A DNA stretch of 64,000 nt, taken from Anodontia alba. Taxonomy: Eukaryota; Mollusca; Bivalvia; Lucinida; Lucinidae. Shown piece after piece: positions 11,401-21,429 of this stretch. How positions within the stretch are numbered: the first letter of the stretch is position 1; every line of letters starts with the position of its first letter. A model generated the notes under the pieces. That model made no database searches and was not told the origin of the DNA. It worked only from the letters and a program-made list of their open reading frames with translations. A program made the translations under genes and the position numbers. The stretch lies in NCBI GenBank assembly GCA_964016985.1, contig OZ024825.1, forward strand, positions 32,890,057 through 32,954,056, written 5' to 3'.

Positions 11401-11786
11401 TGCTCACTCAAAAGTTGTTGAGCCAGGGGTATCAAAAAACCAAACTGGTAGCAACACTTAAGAAGTTCTATGGGAGACATCATGATCTAGTCAATCCCTA
11501 CAATGTGGCAGTTTCCAGAATTGTTTCTGATGTTTTTGCCAGTGACGCGCCATAAGTAGACTTCCCAAATCCCGGACATACGCTTCTACCGATATTTCCT
11601 TCGTTCAGGCCCATGGGCATGGTGGGCGTAGCTTGCTTACCAAGTAATGCTTACTATCCGCGGACGCCTGATTACACCCTTTGTTCTGGGGTCCATGTCT
11701 GTTGGTCTGAACATTCTGATTCGTCATTCGTTTATGGATTTATGATTTTGAATTACGGCTTTGGTACCATGACCGCAACTACTTTT
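8423..11786 (+). mobile_element. Full-length Naiad-like Penelope-like element (PLE)
   Basis: A 3,364-bp unit with a leader of about 76 bp, one long open frame and about 230 bp of 3' untranslated sequence that also ends the upstream unit. The end after 'gcaactactttt' is defined by loss of similarity between the two units. Domain order (endonuclease first, RT last) and the CxC motif fit the Naiad/N-terminal-EN branch of PLEs. I see no clear target duplication around the tandem pair; an F1 foldback copy starts about 24 bp to the right. Confidence 0.85.
8499..11555 (+). CDS. Penelope-like polyprotein: N-terminal GIY-YIG endonuclease, CxC linker, C-terminal reverse transcriptase
   Basis: The frame is open from 8436, where the first codon is GTG. 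The first in-frame ATG is at 8499, giving 1,018 residues, and I use that start. The GIY-YIG-type endonuclease lies at about 145-250: 'VVYGVECSLC' then 'LIYVGETKGQLRNRMSGHR' (Y163-V-G165, R172/R174), a Cys-Cys-His-His set (C156, C159, H178, H193) and 'REEFWIRELG' with the likely catalytic Glu near 230. CxC is C448-S-C450, followed by 'GHVITGDL'. The RT occupies roughly 600-1000, with 'YWIPKLHKNP', motif A D729 in 'SFDFSTLYTTIP', motif B 'GIPMGTNCAPL' at 815, motif C 'YIDD' with D863/D864, and 'YDKRDDFNFPIVNFPF'. The catalytic residues I can place are present and there are no stops. In this family the endonuclease nicks DNA and the RT copies element RNA at the nick. No in-frame UGA is seen, unlike the selenoprotein Naiads reported from clams. 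Confidence 0.88.
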   Translation: MVAHINSDKIVAGTSPTIKRSRLTQVSSATSQPVHTIPAGSKGTGSAAQTGAPRILLKDVHKMTYLQSDDKSLWYRDGDVYKQIKNCSVKLRNILEFDDSEPHCSITSCDSKNCKTCTILIKETRFTSGLTNKTYHTRSWDDLNCKSSNVVYGVECSLCGLIYVGETKGQLRNRMSGHRYEINHGSNQLLYQHFNLPDHSILSFKVRILEKIYHPTNNPSLSTPLRRQREEFWIRELGIAAPYGCNDKIDSVGNLTSPRCSSVNVMRLFGSSQRRKRSHGHRHYNRPNFHVDVAFDTLLPYVQQPLGLHHIRTKLYQLPVTKLRSLQKEVVDTKTYVQNSPEYKLVAIILDVAKFRLYKPVQTVSPEETPTRDFLKLDFRNKGFDAVNISNILNHKKVTSTIPAYFKNQSPPIISYSYSSPIAPKIFNYKNVLQELNTENITRNPSECSCKASEFCYIPAGHVITGDLNIVRISKLRDILSKGPKYREPRSFTWKQNSKLILDSAEEYARRWAKKEDVEVDTLSEWVKSVMSLVNRRVSVLSRTMSRRHESVFDDQDVAAELAEIHEKFVVVPADKASNNIMFVCKTHYINCLMEELGMSTMTGNPTYNLTAMSKEEILQNHHSVMLTFGISLPEEDIDLPKLYWIPKLHKNPYMQRYIAGSAKCSTKPLSQILTRILTAVKEGLQKYCDTAYARSGVNQMWILKNSKELLENLKAQSLHSVNSIKSFDFSTLYTTIPHDKLKSKLKAIINQCFFHKNGNRRFQYVVIGYKDTYFIRDHSDAPQKYSDADVIKMLEYLIDNIFVEFGGLVFQQTIGIPMGTNCAPLLADLFLYSYEAEFVQSLLQAGKKHLAQQFNFTYRYIDDVLSLKNTKFAEYLEFIYPRELEIKETTETSASSSYLDCYLYIDNGKLTTRLYDKRDDFNFPIVNFPFLSSNIPSAPAYGVYVSQLIRYARTCSNYQDFMERGKVLTQKLLSQGYQKTKLVATLKKFYGRHHDLVNPYNVAVSRIVSDVFASDAP

Positions 11787-11809
11787 ACACCGTATGACAT
11801 ACGGCTATC

Positions 11810-12071
11810 ATTACGAAAACACGCCTATTCAAATATACTGAAAATTTTACCATCAAAAAATGAAAATATTCAGAAAAAAATTCTGATACTTTTTGCCATA
11901 TTTCTGCTCCAAACATTGTGGGTACTCGTTAGAACCGCCTTAGCGAGTACCCACAATCTATGTTTTTGAGCAGAAATAAGAAAAATAATGTATACCCCTA
12001 TAAACCCCAGTTTTACTATATAAAAGTAAGCTTTAAGGGTGTCAACATTATATAGGTATGTTTTCGTGATG
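11810..12071 (+). repeat. Foldback repeat family F1, copy 2
   Basis: Starts ATTACGAAAACACGCCTATT and ends GTTTTCGTGATG, which are imperfect inverted repeats of each other. The central palindrome is shortened: 'gtgggtactcgttagaaccg' is followed directly by 'cttagcgagtacccacaat', so part of one arm is deleted. It abuts the 3' flank of the Penelope-like element. Confidence 0.85.
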
Positions 12072-12344
12072 ATAATGCTTGTTGATATAGACTATTAGAG
12101 GGGAAATAATCATGATGAAAGCGCATGACAAAAAGACATTTGGACTTCTCTCCCACAAAAGAAAGTGGAAGTGTTCATATAAATTATACATGGATGAACG
12201 GCTAAAATATTGAACATGATAAGTATTCACCAATGAATTGTTCTGAAGTATCACAGCAAAAATAATAAAAATAAAGAATCTTTTCTAAGCTACTCCAATA
12301 CCGTGAAAATACTAGAATGAGTCCGACAAGCAAACAAGAACATT
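12072..12344. other. No gene recognised
   Basis: AT-rich sequence between two foldback repeats; no coding or structural signal seen. Confidence 0.4.
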
Positions 12345-12440
12345 CCCAGCTAGCATTCTTTATAAATCTATAGCGGGCCGTTATCGGCCCGTCAGCTACC
12401 ATAACGGCCCGCTATAGATTTATAAAGAATGCTTACTGGG
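12345..12440. repeat. Foldback repeat family F2, copy 2
   Basis: Starts CCCAGCTAGCATTCTT and ends AAGAATGCTTACTGGG, with the palindromic interior 'aaatctatagcgggccgtta' facing its complement. One arm is slightly shortened near the centre compared with the other two copies. Confidence 0.85.
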
Positions 12441-13017
12441 TTATTTCATATGTGAACAACGTAGACCAAGGATCGGTCTGTTCATCCAGAGCCTGCAGAT
12501 TCGCACCAGGTTTGAACCCACAAAATCGGAAAACAATGGATATCAGAAAGTGTATGATCAATTTTAAAGCTGAAAACCGTTGATTACATAACGCATCACG
12601 AGTTACAATCCAAATAACCATGCATTAAATTGAAAAGATGGCCCAAAACCCTTTGTTTTGTTTGGCGTGTCTGGACTTTGCCTTTGCGTTATTACTGTAA
12701 GGAAACCTTAATAAAAATGATTGTTTTTAAAACAAGTCAGGTCGCCCTTTCCTGGTCGTCGCCTGATACGGGTCATTTTGTCTTTGACAAGCTATTCTGA
12801 AAGTAAGAAAGACACTTGGCACAAAACTTACCCTCAGTTATTTTCCTTATCTATTCCTGTTGAATCCAGTAAATTTGAATTTGAATGGACTTCGGCATTA
12901 TTTATTAAGTAGCTACGTTAACGTTATTTTACATTCGGATATTCCCTTGTTCTAAATTTAGACGCTTGTTGCGGCTGCATAAAGTTAAGAGTTTACACAG
13001 TTTACTCCTGGGAAACC
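12441..13017. other. No gene recognised
   Basis: Short frames only. No motif or repeat shared with the rest of the window was noticed. Confidence 0.35.
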
Positions 13018-13294
13018 ATTACGAAAACAAGCCTATTCAAATATACTGAAAATTTTACAAAAAAAAAAAAAAAAAAAAAAAAAAATGAAAATTTTTAGAT
13101 AGAAATTCTGATATATTTCATATTTCTGCTCAAAACGTAAATTGTGGATACTTGTCAGAACCGCCTCGGCGAGGCAGTTGTAACGTGTACCAACAATTTA
13201 TGTTTTGTGCAAATGTATACCCCTGTGACCCCAGTTTTACTATATAAAAGTGGGGTTTAAGGGGGTCAAAATCATGTAGGCATGTTTTCATGAT
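13018..13294 (+). repeat. Foldback repeat family F1, copy 3
   Basis: Starts ATTACGAAAACAAGCCTATT and ends GTTTTCATGATG. It contains an A-run at 13059-13085 and a diverged central palindrome ('gaaccgcctcggcgaggcag'). The 'tatataaaagtggggtttaa' block is present, as in the other copies. Confidence 0.85.
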
Positions 13295-13368
13295 GGAGAG
13301 ACCATGCTTTTTTTTATTATTGTCGGCTTGATGTTTAGTCAAAGGTAAGTATAAAATACAAATCAAAA

Positions 13369-13554
13369 TCAGGAACGGAATGTATTTTTTGACTGGTCTT
13401 TGTGTTTTGGAGCCAAAGGCGGGTCATCCAATTTCAGTGTTATTTTCGCTTGAATAGTATGGATGGAAAACTGGACAAGGGTATCGAAATACGCTACGCT
13501 GTTCGCAGTGACAGTTCCGACTTCTTTGCTTCTTGATGATCTCGGTAATCTCAT
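13369..13554 (-). CDS. Unrecognised 61-residue open frame, doubtful
   Basis: The frame starts 'MRLPRSSRSKEVGTVTANSV' and ends 'PKHKDQSKNTFRS' before a stop. It lies outside the repeats I could identify and has balanced composition, so it might be an exon of a host gene. It has no recognisable domain and no convincing splice sites. It is kept only as a candidate; chance is the likelier explanation. Confidence 0.12.
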   Translation of the reverse strand: MRLPRSSRSKEVGTVTANSVAYFDTLVQFSIHTIQAKITLKLDDPPLAPKHKDQSKNTFRS

Positions 13555-13645
13555 ATTCTGTTGATTATATGTTCATTATCTCAGCACTAAACGAACGGTA
13601 TACTCGTAGTTGGTTTTAAATCAAATGCAGTTATAAACAAATGCA

Positions 13646-13706
<61 letters not shown>
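13646..13706. repeat. (CA)n microsatellite
   Basis: About 30 uninterrupted CA units. Confidence 0.97.
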
Positions 13707-13708
<2 letters not shown>

Positions 13709-15016
13709 TTATGGATATTACATTTATCTTATATATAAAATTCATTTCTTACACAATGTTAAAAATAAAAAGAAACGTGATATCCTATAGTACCAGTGTT
13801 GTTATTAAAAAAAAAAAAAGAACTTGCTGTGACCCACTATATACTAACACACAACAAAACCAGACAAAAGGAACAAAAATGAGTTTTATATGGATTACGT
13901 ATACTGGTACATTGCTATTAACAGATACATAACACGTTTCGAATTTTTTTTTATTTTAAATAAATAGGAGAAATCGCTACCGATACTTGGAGATCGATCT
14001 ATACAGAAATATTTTCATTCAATAAATTACGTTCCTACAGCTACATGTAAAACATGAAAATTACATGAGATTCCACTACACAAGCAACTAATTTTACAAA
14101 AACATTTCACATTGCAAGTTTTGCCACCATATCGATGATTAAGCGCTCTCTCTTGTGGTATGGCTCCCCGCTCTATGTATATCTCGTTTGACGTGAATTA
14201 CTATAAAGATGTCTTAAGTCGAAAACCAGTTTGCCAAGAATGGTAACTTACCATATATTTCGCTTAGAAAAGTAGTTCGACGGCTTATTTTCATATTTAA
14301 ACTAAAATTCGAAGTTACTTGAAATATTTTGTGTTTCACAAATAAACGAAATGTTATTTTATACCTCAGCGTCATCTATATAGGTTTTCTATTGACATTT
14401 TTACGATATGTACTATTCCAGCACTACTTTGTGTATGAATATAGGTTAGAAATTAGGAAGTTGTGCTAAGGCTCCAGATCACTATGAAAAATTAGGTTTC
14501 TAAGTACTTTTCGTCGTTATCTCGGAGATCAGAACATATCATGTTATATCTTTTAAATTGCTGATTGGATCTCATCATATTTTGCAACCGATCAAGTACC
14601 ACTGACTCCGACAGACTTTCAAACTTGTACATCTTCGCGTGCTGCGTAAACGGCGGCCATGCCATTTTTTGGACACAAGATTTCAATATGCCACGTGTAG
14701 GTTGAAAAAATATTACCACTTCTTCCTTAAAAATTAAAAATAGCTTCCGGTTATCCTAGACCAAAGTTTACAGATACTAAATGCAGTAATTGTTTAGTGG
14801 TAACTGCTTCTGTTACTCAGATTTTGGTGCACAAAATTGGACCCCAAAATGCATTTTTTATTTTAATGGTCCTGTAATACTCGTTCAGCTGTTTGTTTTA
14901 AAATTTTAAGTATTTCTTCTTATATAAGCTTAATGTTTTGGACTTTTCTTTCATGATCAGTCACTGCCCACTTGGTCTTAATTGGGTTTTTTTTTGTTTT
15001 TGTCAGAAAATGGCAC
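13707..15016. other. Unassigned AT-rich DNA
   Basis: No gene is recognised apart from the weak minus-strand candidate at 14492-14719. No copy of the dispersed repeats was noticed here, which makes it one of the longer repeat-poor stretches of the window. Confidence 0.4.
14492..14719 (-). CDS. Unrecognised 75-residue open frame, possible exon
   Basis: The frame begins upstream of 'MAWPPFTQHAKMYKFESLS' and ends 'SDLRDNDEKYLET' at a stop. It has mixed composition, an ATG in an acceptable A-rich context and no similarity to the window's repeats. No domain is recognised. It could be a short first exon, a relic of an element or chance. Confidence 0.18.
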   Translation of the reverse strand: MVIFFQPTRGILKSCVQKMAWPPFTQHAKMYKFESLSESVVLDRLQNMMRSNQQFKRYNMICSDLRDNDEKYLET

Positions 15017-15295
15017 ATTACGAAAACACGCCTATTCAAATATATAGAAAATTTCACCTAAAAAAACCCGAAAATTTTCAGGTAAAAAACTCTGATATTT
15101 TTCATATTTCTGCTCAAAACATAGATTGTGGGTACTCGTTAGAACCGCCTCGGTGAGGCGGTTCTAACGAGTACCCACAATCTATATTTTTAAACAGAAA
15201 TAAGAAAAACAATGTATACCCCTGTATGCCCCAGTTTTTCTATATAAAAGTGGGGTTTAAGGGAGTCCAAATTATATAGGCATGTTTTCGTGATG
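15017..15295 (+). repeat. Foldback repeat family F1, copy 4
   Basis: One of the best-preserved copies: ATTACGAAAACACGCCTATT at the left end, GCATGTTTTCGTGATG at the right, and a central palindrome whose arms 'atagattgtgggtactcgtt' and 'agaaccgcctcg' meet at about 15153. About 280 bp with no coding capacity. Confidence 0.9.
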
Positions 15296-16280
15296 AGCCG
15301 TGTTAAGTTATCCTTAAGGAATCCTGAGACATAACCCGAAGTAATGTGGAAGAGAGCTGATTAGCATTTTGCACAAATATATTTTGTCTATCTAATGGTA
15401 TAAAAAATCCAATGGCAAGCGATCCTGCAGGTTATTACAGCCATTGATTGATTTGTAACTGACCTGGAAATGGTGACGCTACAGTAACCAGTTTGCCAGC
15501 CTTTAAATGAAGTGTGAAAGTTTCATTAGATTCGGAGATAAAGCGGGAATTACTTGAAGTTCAATATATCAAATCTGTTGACAATAGCTTTATCATTTTA
15601 ATATTACAGAAATTCGAAAGGTTTCATAGTAAATATTAAACTTTGCTTAGGGCTATCCATGTTTCAACAGACAACAATGTTACTACCAGTAGTTGTATAA
15701 CCAGTTTGTAATAAACGATAAACACAACGCTCCAAATATACACCTGGTCATCTGCTTGTGGAAAGTGGTTATGTACTCAAACACAACGCACGAACTCGTA
15801 GTTTGTTACTATTATAAAAAAAAGCGACGAAAATCGATTTGAGACATGATTGACCACATCTGTCAGACCACAGCTTTCACGGGCCTCCCTTGTTTGAGCT
15901 GTTCATTTCAGATTATGGTCTATATAATAAGGGAATTGTGACTTAAGAGGTCATGTTATGATGAACAGAAGTGTTTTGCGACAGGGGAACTTGTTTTCCT
16001 TGAAGCATACTGCTCAAAGTATTGACATATTTTGTTGCGGGTCGCCGTTTAGGAGTTATGCTAATCACACAACTATTACAGGAACTATACCGGTCCCAGC
16101 TTAAGCGGCAGTAACTACCAAGACTTTTGACATGATAGTCGTGCATCTGATAACGATGAGAATAGAATAGAATGTTTTATTATCTAATTATAACTTCTTT
16201 CGGGTATTACCGACTTCATCTTCAAATGAAATTCTGCTTCAGAAAGTACGAGGATAATTCATTAAGACATTAAAGGGGCA
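15296..16280. other. No gene recognised
   Basis: Short frames only; no repeat identified. Confidence 0.35.
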
Positions 16281-16287
16281 TCATAAA

Positions 16288-16410
16288 GGATTGGTGCGTC
16301 CAGTCCTGGAGTAAGGCAGTTAGGTTTGAGACCCCAAGGTGTAGTCAGAATCAGCTAGAAAGCATGCACAAGCGCGCAGCCAGATTTGTAAAAGGAAACT
16401 ACTATTATTG
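16288..16410 (+). pseudogene. LINE reverse-transcriptase C-terminal scrap
   Basis: A short region encodes 'LVRPVLE' followed by stops at positions where the common LINE motif has Tyr or Trp. After a frame change it encodes 'NQLESMHKRAARFVKGNY', a very typical post-RT motif of CR1/jockey-like LINEs. The remainder is not recognisable. Confidence 0.6.
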
Positions 16411-17080
16411 TTTTAGAAGCAAATTATTTCGCCCTCAGATGAAATTATGCTTCTGCAGGTACAATAATTCATAAAATTTCTTTATTGAAAGGTCTGAAAA
16501 AATGATAAAGACTAAACCAGAAAAGGCGATTAATGTGACTTAAAAGACGTCATTCTAATGAGACATTTAATCGGGTTCTAAGTACATGTATTTTGCACAT
16601 AATTCGGTCTGACTAAACAGCGAAAAAGACTCCTTTTTTGATGGGTTCACTATATTTTCTGATACCAGTTAGCCAGAATATTCAGTAAAAAAAGGTCATA
16701 CTTCAAATGTGCTGAAGACTTTGACGTGCATATTGATTGCAAAAATTAGCTGGTAAGATGTATCTGCGCATATCATAAACCACTGTGAGCGAATAGGTAC
16801 AGATAGATAGACCTGTATATTATCACTGTTCTCGTTGTGTACGCCAACCGCAGATGGATCTACATATTAAGTTGCGGCCTAAGCCACTCCTCGTCTTTCA
16901 CGGTTGGTACTGCCAACTAAATCACATATCGTGAAATCATGGATTTTGACGCACTTAAACATTATTTGACAGTGTTTTCATTTCTCCAGAAGCACAGTGG
17001 CGTAGCTTACACGGAATAATTTGTACGCACATCCAGGAAAACTCTTAAAAAAAAGTATGCCTTGAAGCACTTCTAAATAA

Positions 17081-17147
17081 GGGGCTGTTCTTAAAGGAAA
17101 GAATTTGCTCCCAGAGGGAGCAAATTCTTTCCTTTAAGAGCAGCCCC
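17081..17147. repeat. Near-perfect 67-bp palindrome (family F5)
   Basis: Arms 'ggggctgttcttaaaggaaa' plus 'gaatttgctccc' face their complement with a single mismatch and a 3-base loop. Related sequence forms the outer arms of the nested repeat at 18269-18628, and a half copy lies next to the CT microsatellite at about 54672. Confidence 0.9.
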
Positions 17148-18268
17148 AAATGTAACGAACCAATTTTTTTTATGTTAATGCCACTTTATCATAAAAATGT
17201 TTCTTAAGCATGTTACGCACATGCGTACGTGCGTATTGAGCGCTACGCCCATGGAAGCACACCATATATTATCTTTATGCAAGATATTCATGGACTACAA
17301 CTACATTATTGAACTTCATTAAGTTAACTGACTGCGCTCGAAATGACTAAAATGTGTCGATGGGCCGTAAAACTCCAGTACAAACAAAACCAAAATCATT
17401 GCAGATACTTTAACAGATTTTTGTTTTGAAATGTTTGTTCAATAGTCATAAACCATGTATACGTTTTTTAAGGCAACGGAAAGTCTGAAATGCTGAACTG
17501 AGCTTTTATAGTTCCTCAGTCGTTTACTCAGGTGGCCCATTGCGGCCAGTGGGCTTCTTTATATATAAAGTTATTGATATTTTCACAGAGTTTGAGAATT
17601 ATCTTTACTTGCATTAAAATGAAAGCATCCCATCGTCGAATCAGCTAAAACTAGCCCAGGGCTCCCCTATCTAGTGATCTGCTATTGTCAAAATGTTGAA
17701 AAACTAACAGGATAATAGTAACTGTCAAGAAGGCCGTGGCACCTATCATTTGTGTACACGTCAGAGGTAAATTTGACAGTTCGGAGTGAACCAAAACTCG
17801 GAAAATAACTGGAGTCATTTAGGTTAGTTCAATGAATCCTGATACATATGCCATCATGTGCGGCATAAGCGTACATGCCATTGCTGAAGCTAAACGACCC
17901 GCTAGCTTTTTGATAAAGCTAATACTTGTTCAGTATTCACTATGTACAAATCAGGAAATCATCGGTACAAGCTTAAAGCTTACCGTCTTATCCCGACACC
18001 TTACCTGTTGCAAAATGTATATCCATGGAATTGAAAGAATAAAATATTGTTTAACCCACTTAAGTCTGGAGATCTTTTGATCCTTTAGACTGTACATAAC
18101 CAGTATAGGGAAAGTGAAAATGCTGACGTAACTGCCCGGATGTGCGTATTGCTCTGGTTCATCGGTGCTCACTACGGAGAATATGTTGGTCTTCAAAAGA
18201 AAGACTTATTAAATGGAAATGAATACGCTTTAATGTCAGATAAGTATGTCAAAATCGTTTTGTCTCCC
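17148..18268. other. No gene recognised
   Basis: Short frames on both strands without domains; no repeat family identified. Confidence 0.35.
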
Positions 18269-18628
18269 TTCTGAAAAGAGGTATACTCTAAAAGGAAAAC
18301 AGTAAGCTCCTTCGGAAAAAAGGGTAGACTGGCTCCAGTCTCCAGTCTCCAGTGACTAAATATTTTTCTTATAATTCTGTTTAATAATCCACTAAAATAA
18401 AACCAAAATAATATCATGACTATAAAGGCTGGTCACTAGTGACCAGCCTTTATAGTCATGATAATACTTTGGTTTTATTTTAGTGGATTGTCAAGCAGGA
18501 TATTATAAGAAAAAAAAAATAGTCACTGGAGACTGGATTCTATGAAAGAGTTTGCTCATCTTGGGGAGAAAAATTCTTTCCGGAAAAAAAATCTTTCCTT
18601 TTAGAGCTGATCCCTTTTCAGAAGGAAC
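18269..18628. repeat. Nested foldback: F5-type outer arms around an F6 palindrome
   Basis: The outer arms 'cccttctgaaaagaggtata' (18271) and their complement ending 'cccttttcagaagg' (18624) enclose a second palindrome (18336-18545). The inner arms carry 'gactggctccagtctccagt', 'aaaataaaaccaaaataata' and 'catgactataaaggctggtc', facing their complements. The inner family recurs alone at 40127-40316, which shows that two elements are nested. Confidence 0.8.
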
Positions 18629-19036
18629 ATCATGCACGAGAAGTCAAATGTTAGTCCCTTAATTGTAACAAATGGCGGCAAAATCTAACAAGTTTGCTAA
18701 GTCCCCTTTAAAGCTTTAAAAGGTCAAGAGTTCGACATGGAATTACAGTAAAACAGTTAATTATTAATAGTTTTATCAGAGATATTTTAAGTTCCAAAGT
18801 TCATGACCTACGCCCACTCCTAACATACTAGTCGCGTTTTCAGACATACACGGCCTTCCTTTAGTTTGCCTATATATATATATTAAATTGTGATTTATGC
18901 ATGCGCAGCATACACTGCGCATATACGCAGCCTGGTCCCGGCTTATATCCAAAGGCAATGTTCAAAGTGTCGCTTCGCATATAATTGGTTTGTCACTTAT
19001 GCCGTGCTACTTATTTCTAGACATGGCTTAATATCC

Positions 19037-19228
19037 TTATAGCGCTAATCACAACTACAGCAGACGACGCTTTGAAATATTTGTTCATATTTTTCAGAGA
19101 AAATAAGATTTGACATTTTATGTGAATCGTCTGCCTAGGCAGACGATTTACATGAAACATTAAATCTTATTTTCTCCATAAAAATTCAAAATCAACTTTA
19201 GAATGTCTTCTGTTTGCTTAGCGCTTTA
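19037..19228. repeat. Foldback repeat family F8, copy 1
   Basis: Outer arms carry 'agcgctaa...gcagacgac' and its complement; the inner part is the near-perfect palindrome 'gtgaatcgtctgcctaggca' with flanking 'aaaataagatttgacatttt'. Related copies with GCAGACGAC ends occur at 21238-21426, 32247-32420 and 57652-57812. Confidence 0.75.
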
Positions 19229-19415
19229 AAGGTCAATTAATGGCAGCGAATCAACTGCTTGGGTCATGACCTGAAACTCAAGGCTGAAAGGCGTCTGCTG
19301 TACCAAATGACCCATATGTTCAAGGCCGTCATGTCACATACTCAAGGCCGTCGTGTTTTTTTTTCCTATACCCAACTAAAGGCGACAGGAAGCAGACGTA
19401 TAAATATCCTTACAG

Positions 19416-19709
19416 GTTTTTGTTTGTGTTAAGGTTTTACGACCCAGTCAATCCGTTGGGGTCATGTTGAGCGCGGTCAGTTTAACTAACCACACTTTTC
19501 CTGGACATGCTTAGTCCTTCTAAGCGGTTAATTAGTTTTGTGCACATTCTTTCGCCAGAAACTGACATTTGCCTATCAAGAATCAGCGGAAGTGAAAGAA
19601 TATTTCATGATCAACCTCCACGAAAGAAGTTGCCGACCCGACGGGGTCGAACCCGCAATCTCCTGATCACCAGTCGGACGCACATCCAACTGAGCCACCG
19701 AGACTAGCG
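19416..19709 (-). mobile_element. tRNA-derived SINE, copy 2
   Basis: Same family as 6308-6594, minus strand. The tRNA-like head at 19636-19706 includes TGGCTCAGTTGGATGTG (A box) and GGGTTCGACCCC (B box). The tail is 'aacacaaacaaaaacc'. The flanking duplication is 'tccttacag' (19407-19415) and 'tctttacag' (19710-19718), one mismatch. Confidence 0.87.
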
Positions 19710-19725
19710 TCTTTACAGACTCTGC

Positions 19726-20002
19726 ATTACGAAAACATGCCTATTCAAATATATAGAAGATTTCATCTCCAAAAACTAAAAAATTCTCAGATAAAAACCC
19801 CGATATTTTTCAAAACATTGCTCAAAACATAGATTGTGGGTACTCGTTAGAACCGCCTGGGCGAGGCGGTTCTAACGAGTACCCACAATCTATATTTTTC
19901 AGCAAAATAAGAAAAATAATATATACCCCTGCAAACCCCAGTTTTACTATATAAAAATGGGGTTGAAGGGGGTCAAATTTATATAGGCATTTTTTCGTGA
20001 TG
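19726..20002 (+). repeat. Foldback repeat family F1, copy 5
   Basis: Starts ATTACGAAAACATGCCTATT and ends TTTTTCGTGATG, with a central palindrome at about 19829-19894. It lies 7 bp after the right target duplication of SINE copy 2 and about 50 bp before SINE copy 3. Confidence 0.88.
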
Positions 20003-20052
20003 GACTACTATTTGAACTGGGGTTATTATAAAGTTTGGTTTTAGCTATTTTA

Positions 20053-20352
20053 ACGGGCATCGGTGGCTCAGTTGGATGCGCATCCGACTGATGATCAGGA
20101 GGTTGCGGGTTCGACCCCCGCCGGGTCGGCAACATTCTTTCGTGGAGATTGGATCATGAAATATTTTCTACGATCATTCTCTCCCATTCTCCTTTGCTGA
20201 TTCAAGAAGGACAATTGTCAGTTTCTGCCGAAAAAAATGTGCACAAAACTGCTTAGAGGACTTAGCTTGTCCAGTAAAATTGAGGTTCGGTAAACTGACC
20301 GCGCTCGACATGACCCTAATGGATTGACTGTGTCGTAAAACCTTTACATAAA
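20053..20352 (+). mobile_element. tRNA-derived SINE, copy 3
   Basis: Plus-strand copy with the clearest tRNA-like head: TGGCTCAGTTGGATGCG at about 20063 (A box) and GGGTTCGACCCCC at about 20107 (B box), followed by 'GCCGGGTCGGCAACATTCTT' and the shared body. The end, near 'cgtaaaacctttacataaac', is diffuse. No clear target duplication was found. Confidence 0.88.
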
Positions 20353-20532
20353 CATCTGGATCACTGTTTACAAACCCGTTTTCTCGTCTTTGGACGAAAG
20401 GATTTATTATACCTACTGTACACAAAATACTGGCTATATGTTCAAGGATCGTGCTCTCCGTGGTCAGTCTTTAAGGGTAATCTGAAAATAAAAAATAAAT
20501 CGCCCAGCACCCCGCCCCCTCTCCTCCGCCCG

Positions 20533-20565
20533 CCCCCCCCCCCCCCCCCCCCCACACACACACAC
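20533..20565. repeat. Poly-C run followed by (CA)n
   Basis: About 21 consecutive C followed by six CA units. Confidence 0.95.
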
Positions 20566-20834
20566 CTTTTTTTTCCAAAATTTGGATGAGCATCTAATAA
20601 TTAAGTTTATCTGGCCTTGGGTGCTTTTTTTCAACCGAAAATTATTGATGTTTTTTTTATTTCTCCGCAAAAGCTCATGCTGTCGGTACATATTAGAAGG
20701 GCAACAGCATATGAAATTTCAAGACATAACATACAGAGTTGTTGATTTATGAAACATGTCTGCAAATGGATAAATGCCAAAGTCGAAAAAGGAGCGTGAC
20801 TAAGACAACACATAACGGTTATCAGATCAGTATT

Positions 20835-20918
20835 AGCTTTCACACACACACACACAGAAAAAAAAAACAAAAAAAAAAAAAACCAAACACACACACAAAA
20901 ACAAAAAAAAAAAAACAG
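20835..20918. repeat. Low-complexity (CA)n and A-rich tract
   Basis: Alternating CA repeats and A-runs (such as 'cacacacacacagaaaaaaa'). Confidence 0.9.
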
Positions 20919-21237
20919 TCAATCTTCAATCGGCTTTTAACATTTATTGTGTGCTAAGCGTAATTCAAGCGTTTAGTAAAAGCTAATAATAGTTATAATA
21001 ATGTTGAGCATCCATGGAAAATGGTACCGGACCAGTCCATGGCTTTTTATAAAGTCATTCTGGAGCAATGACAAACTAAGATTTTTTACAATCAACACAT
21101 ATGTTCAGCTTCTTAGGGCAGTCTTTATAGATTTTATTTAAAAGTATACCAAATTTAAAGGCTTTAGGACAAATGCGTTTTACAAAATGCTTGTAAGGAA
21201 ATCGTGAGACGAAAACTGCAGCATATTTTTAACTTTT

Positions 21238-21426
21238 ACCACTCTCTCGGCTAATTCTGCAGACGACAAATTGGTGATATTTTTTCTTAAGTTCCCAGAC
21301 AATACGATTTGACCTGATACATTGGAGACAATTTGCATGGAATTTCAAAACCTGTTTTCTGGGGGAAAATAAAAATATTTTAATATGACGTCTGGTGAAA
21401 TTTCCACCCAGAGTGCTAAGCGTTAA
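21238..21426. repeat. Foldback repeat family F8, copy 2
   Basis: Left end 'ctctcggctaattctgcaga' and right end 'acgtctggtgaaatttccac' carry inverted similarity; the interior has 'cgatttgacctg...aatttgcatggaatttcaaa' as in the 57652 copy. More diverged than copy 1. Confidence 0.6.
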
Positions 21427-21429
21427 CAA

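Noticed and set aside
7144..11786. LTR retrotransposon with direct repeats
   Set aside because: The upstream repeat begins inside the RT gene and there is no gag, protease or integrase. The RT motifs and endonuclease are Penelope-type.
17832..18196. 81- and 82-residue overlapping frames as exons
   Set aside because: Both strands are open with unremarkable composition. No motif or second signal favours either.
20038..20140. tRNA gene
   Set aside because: A- and B-box sequences are present, but the sequence continues into the SINE body and recurs in the same context elsewhere, so it is a SINE head rather than a functional tRNA gene.
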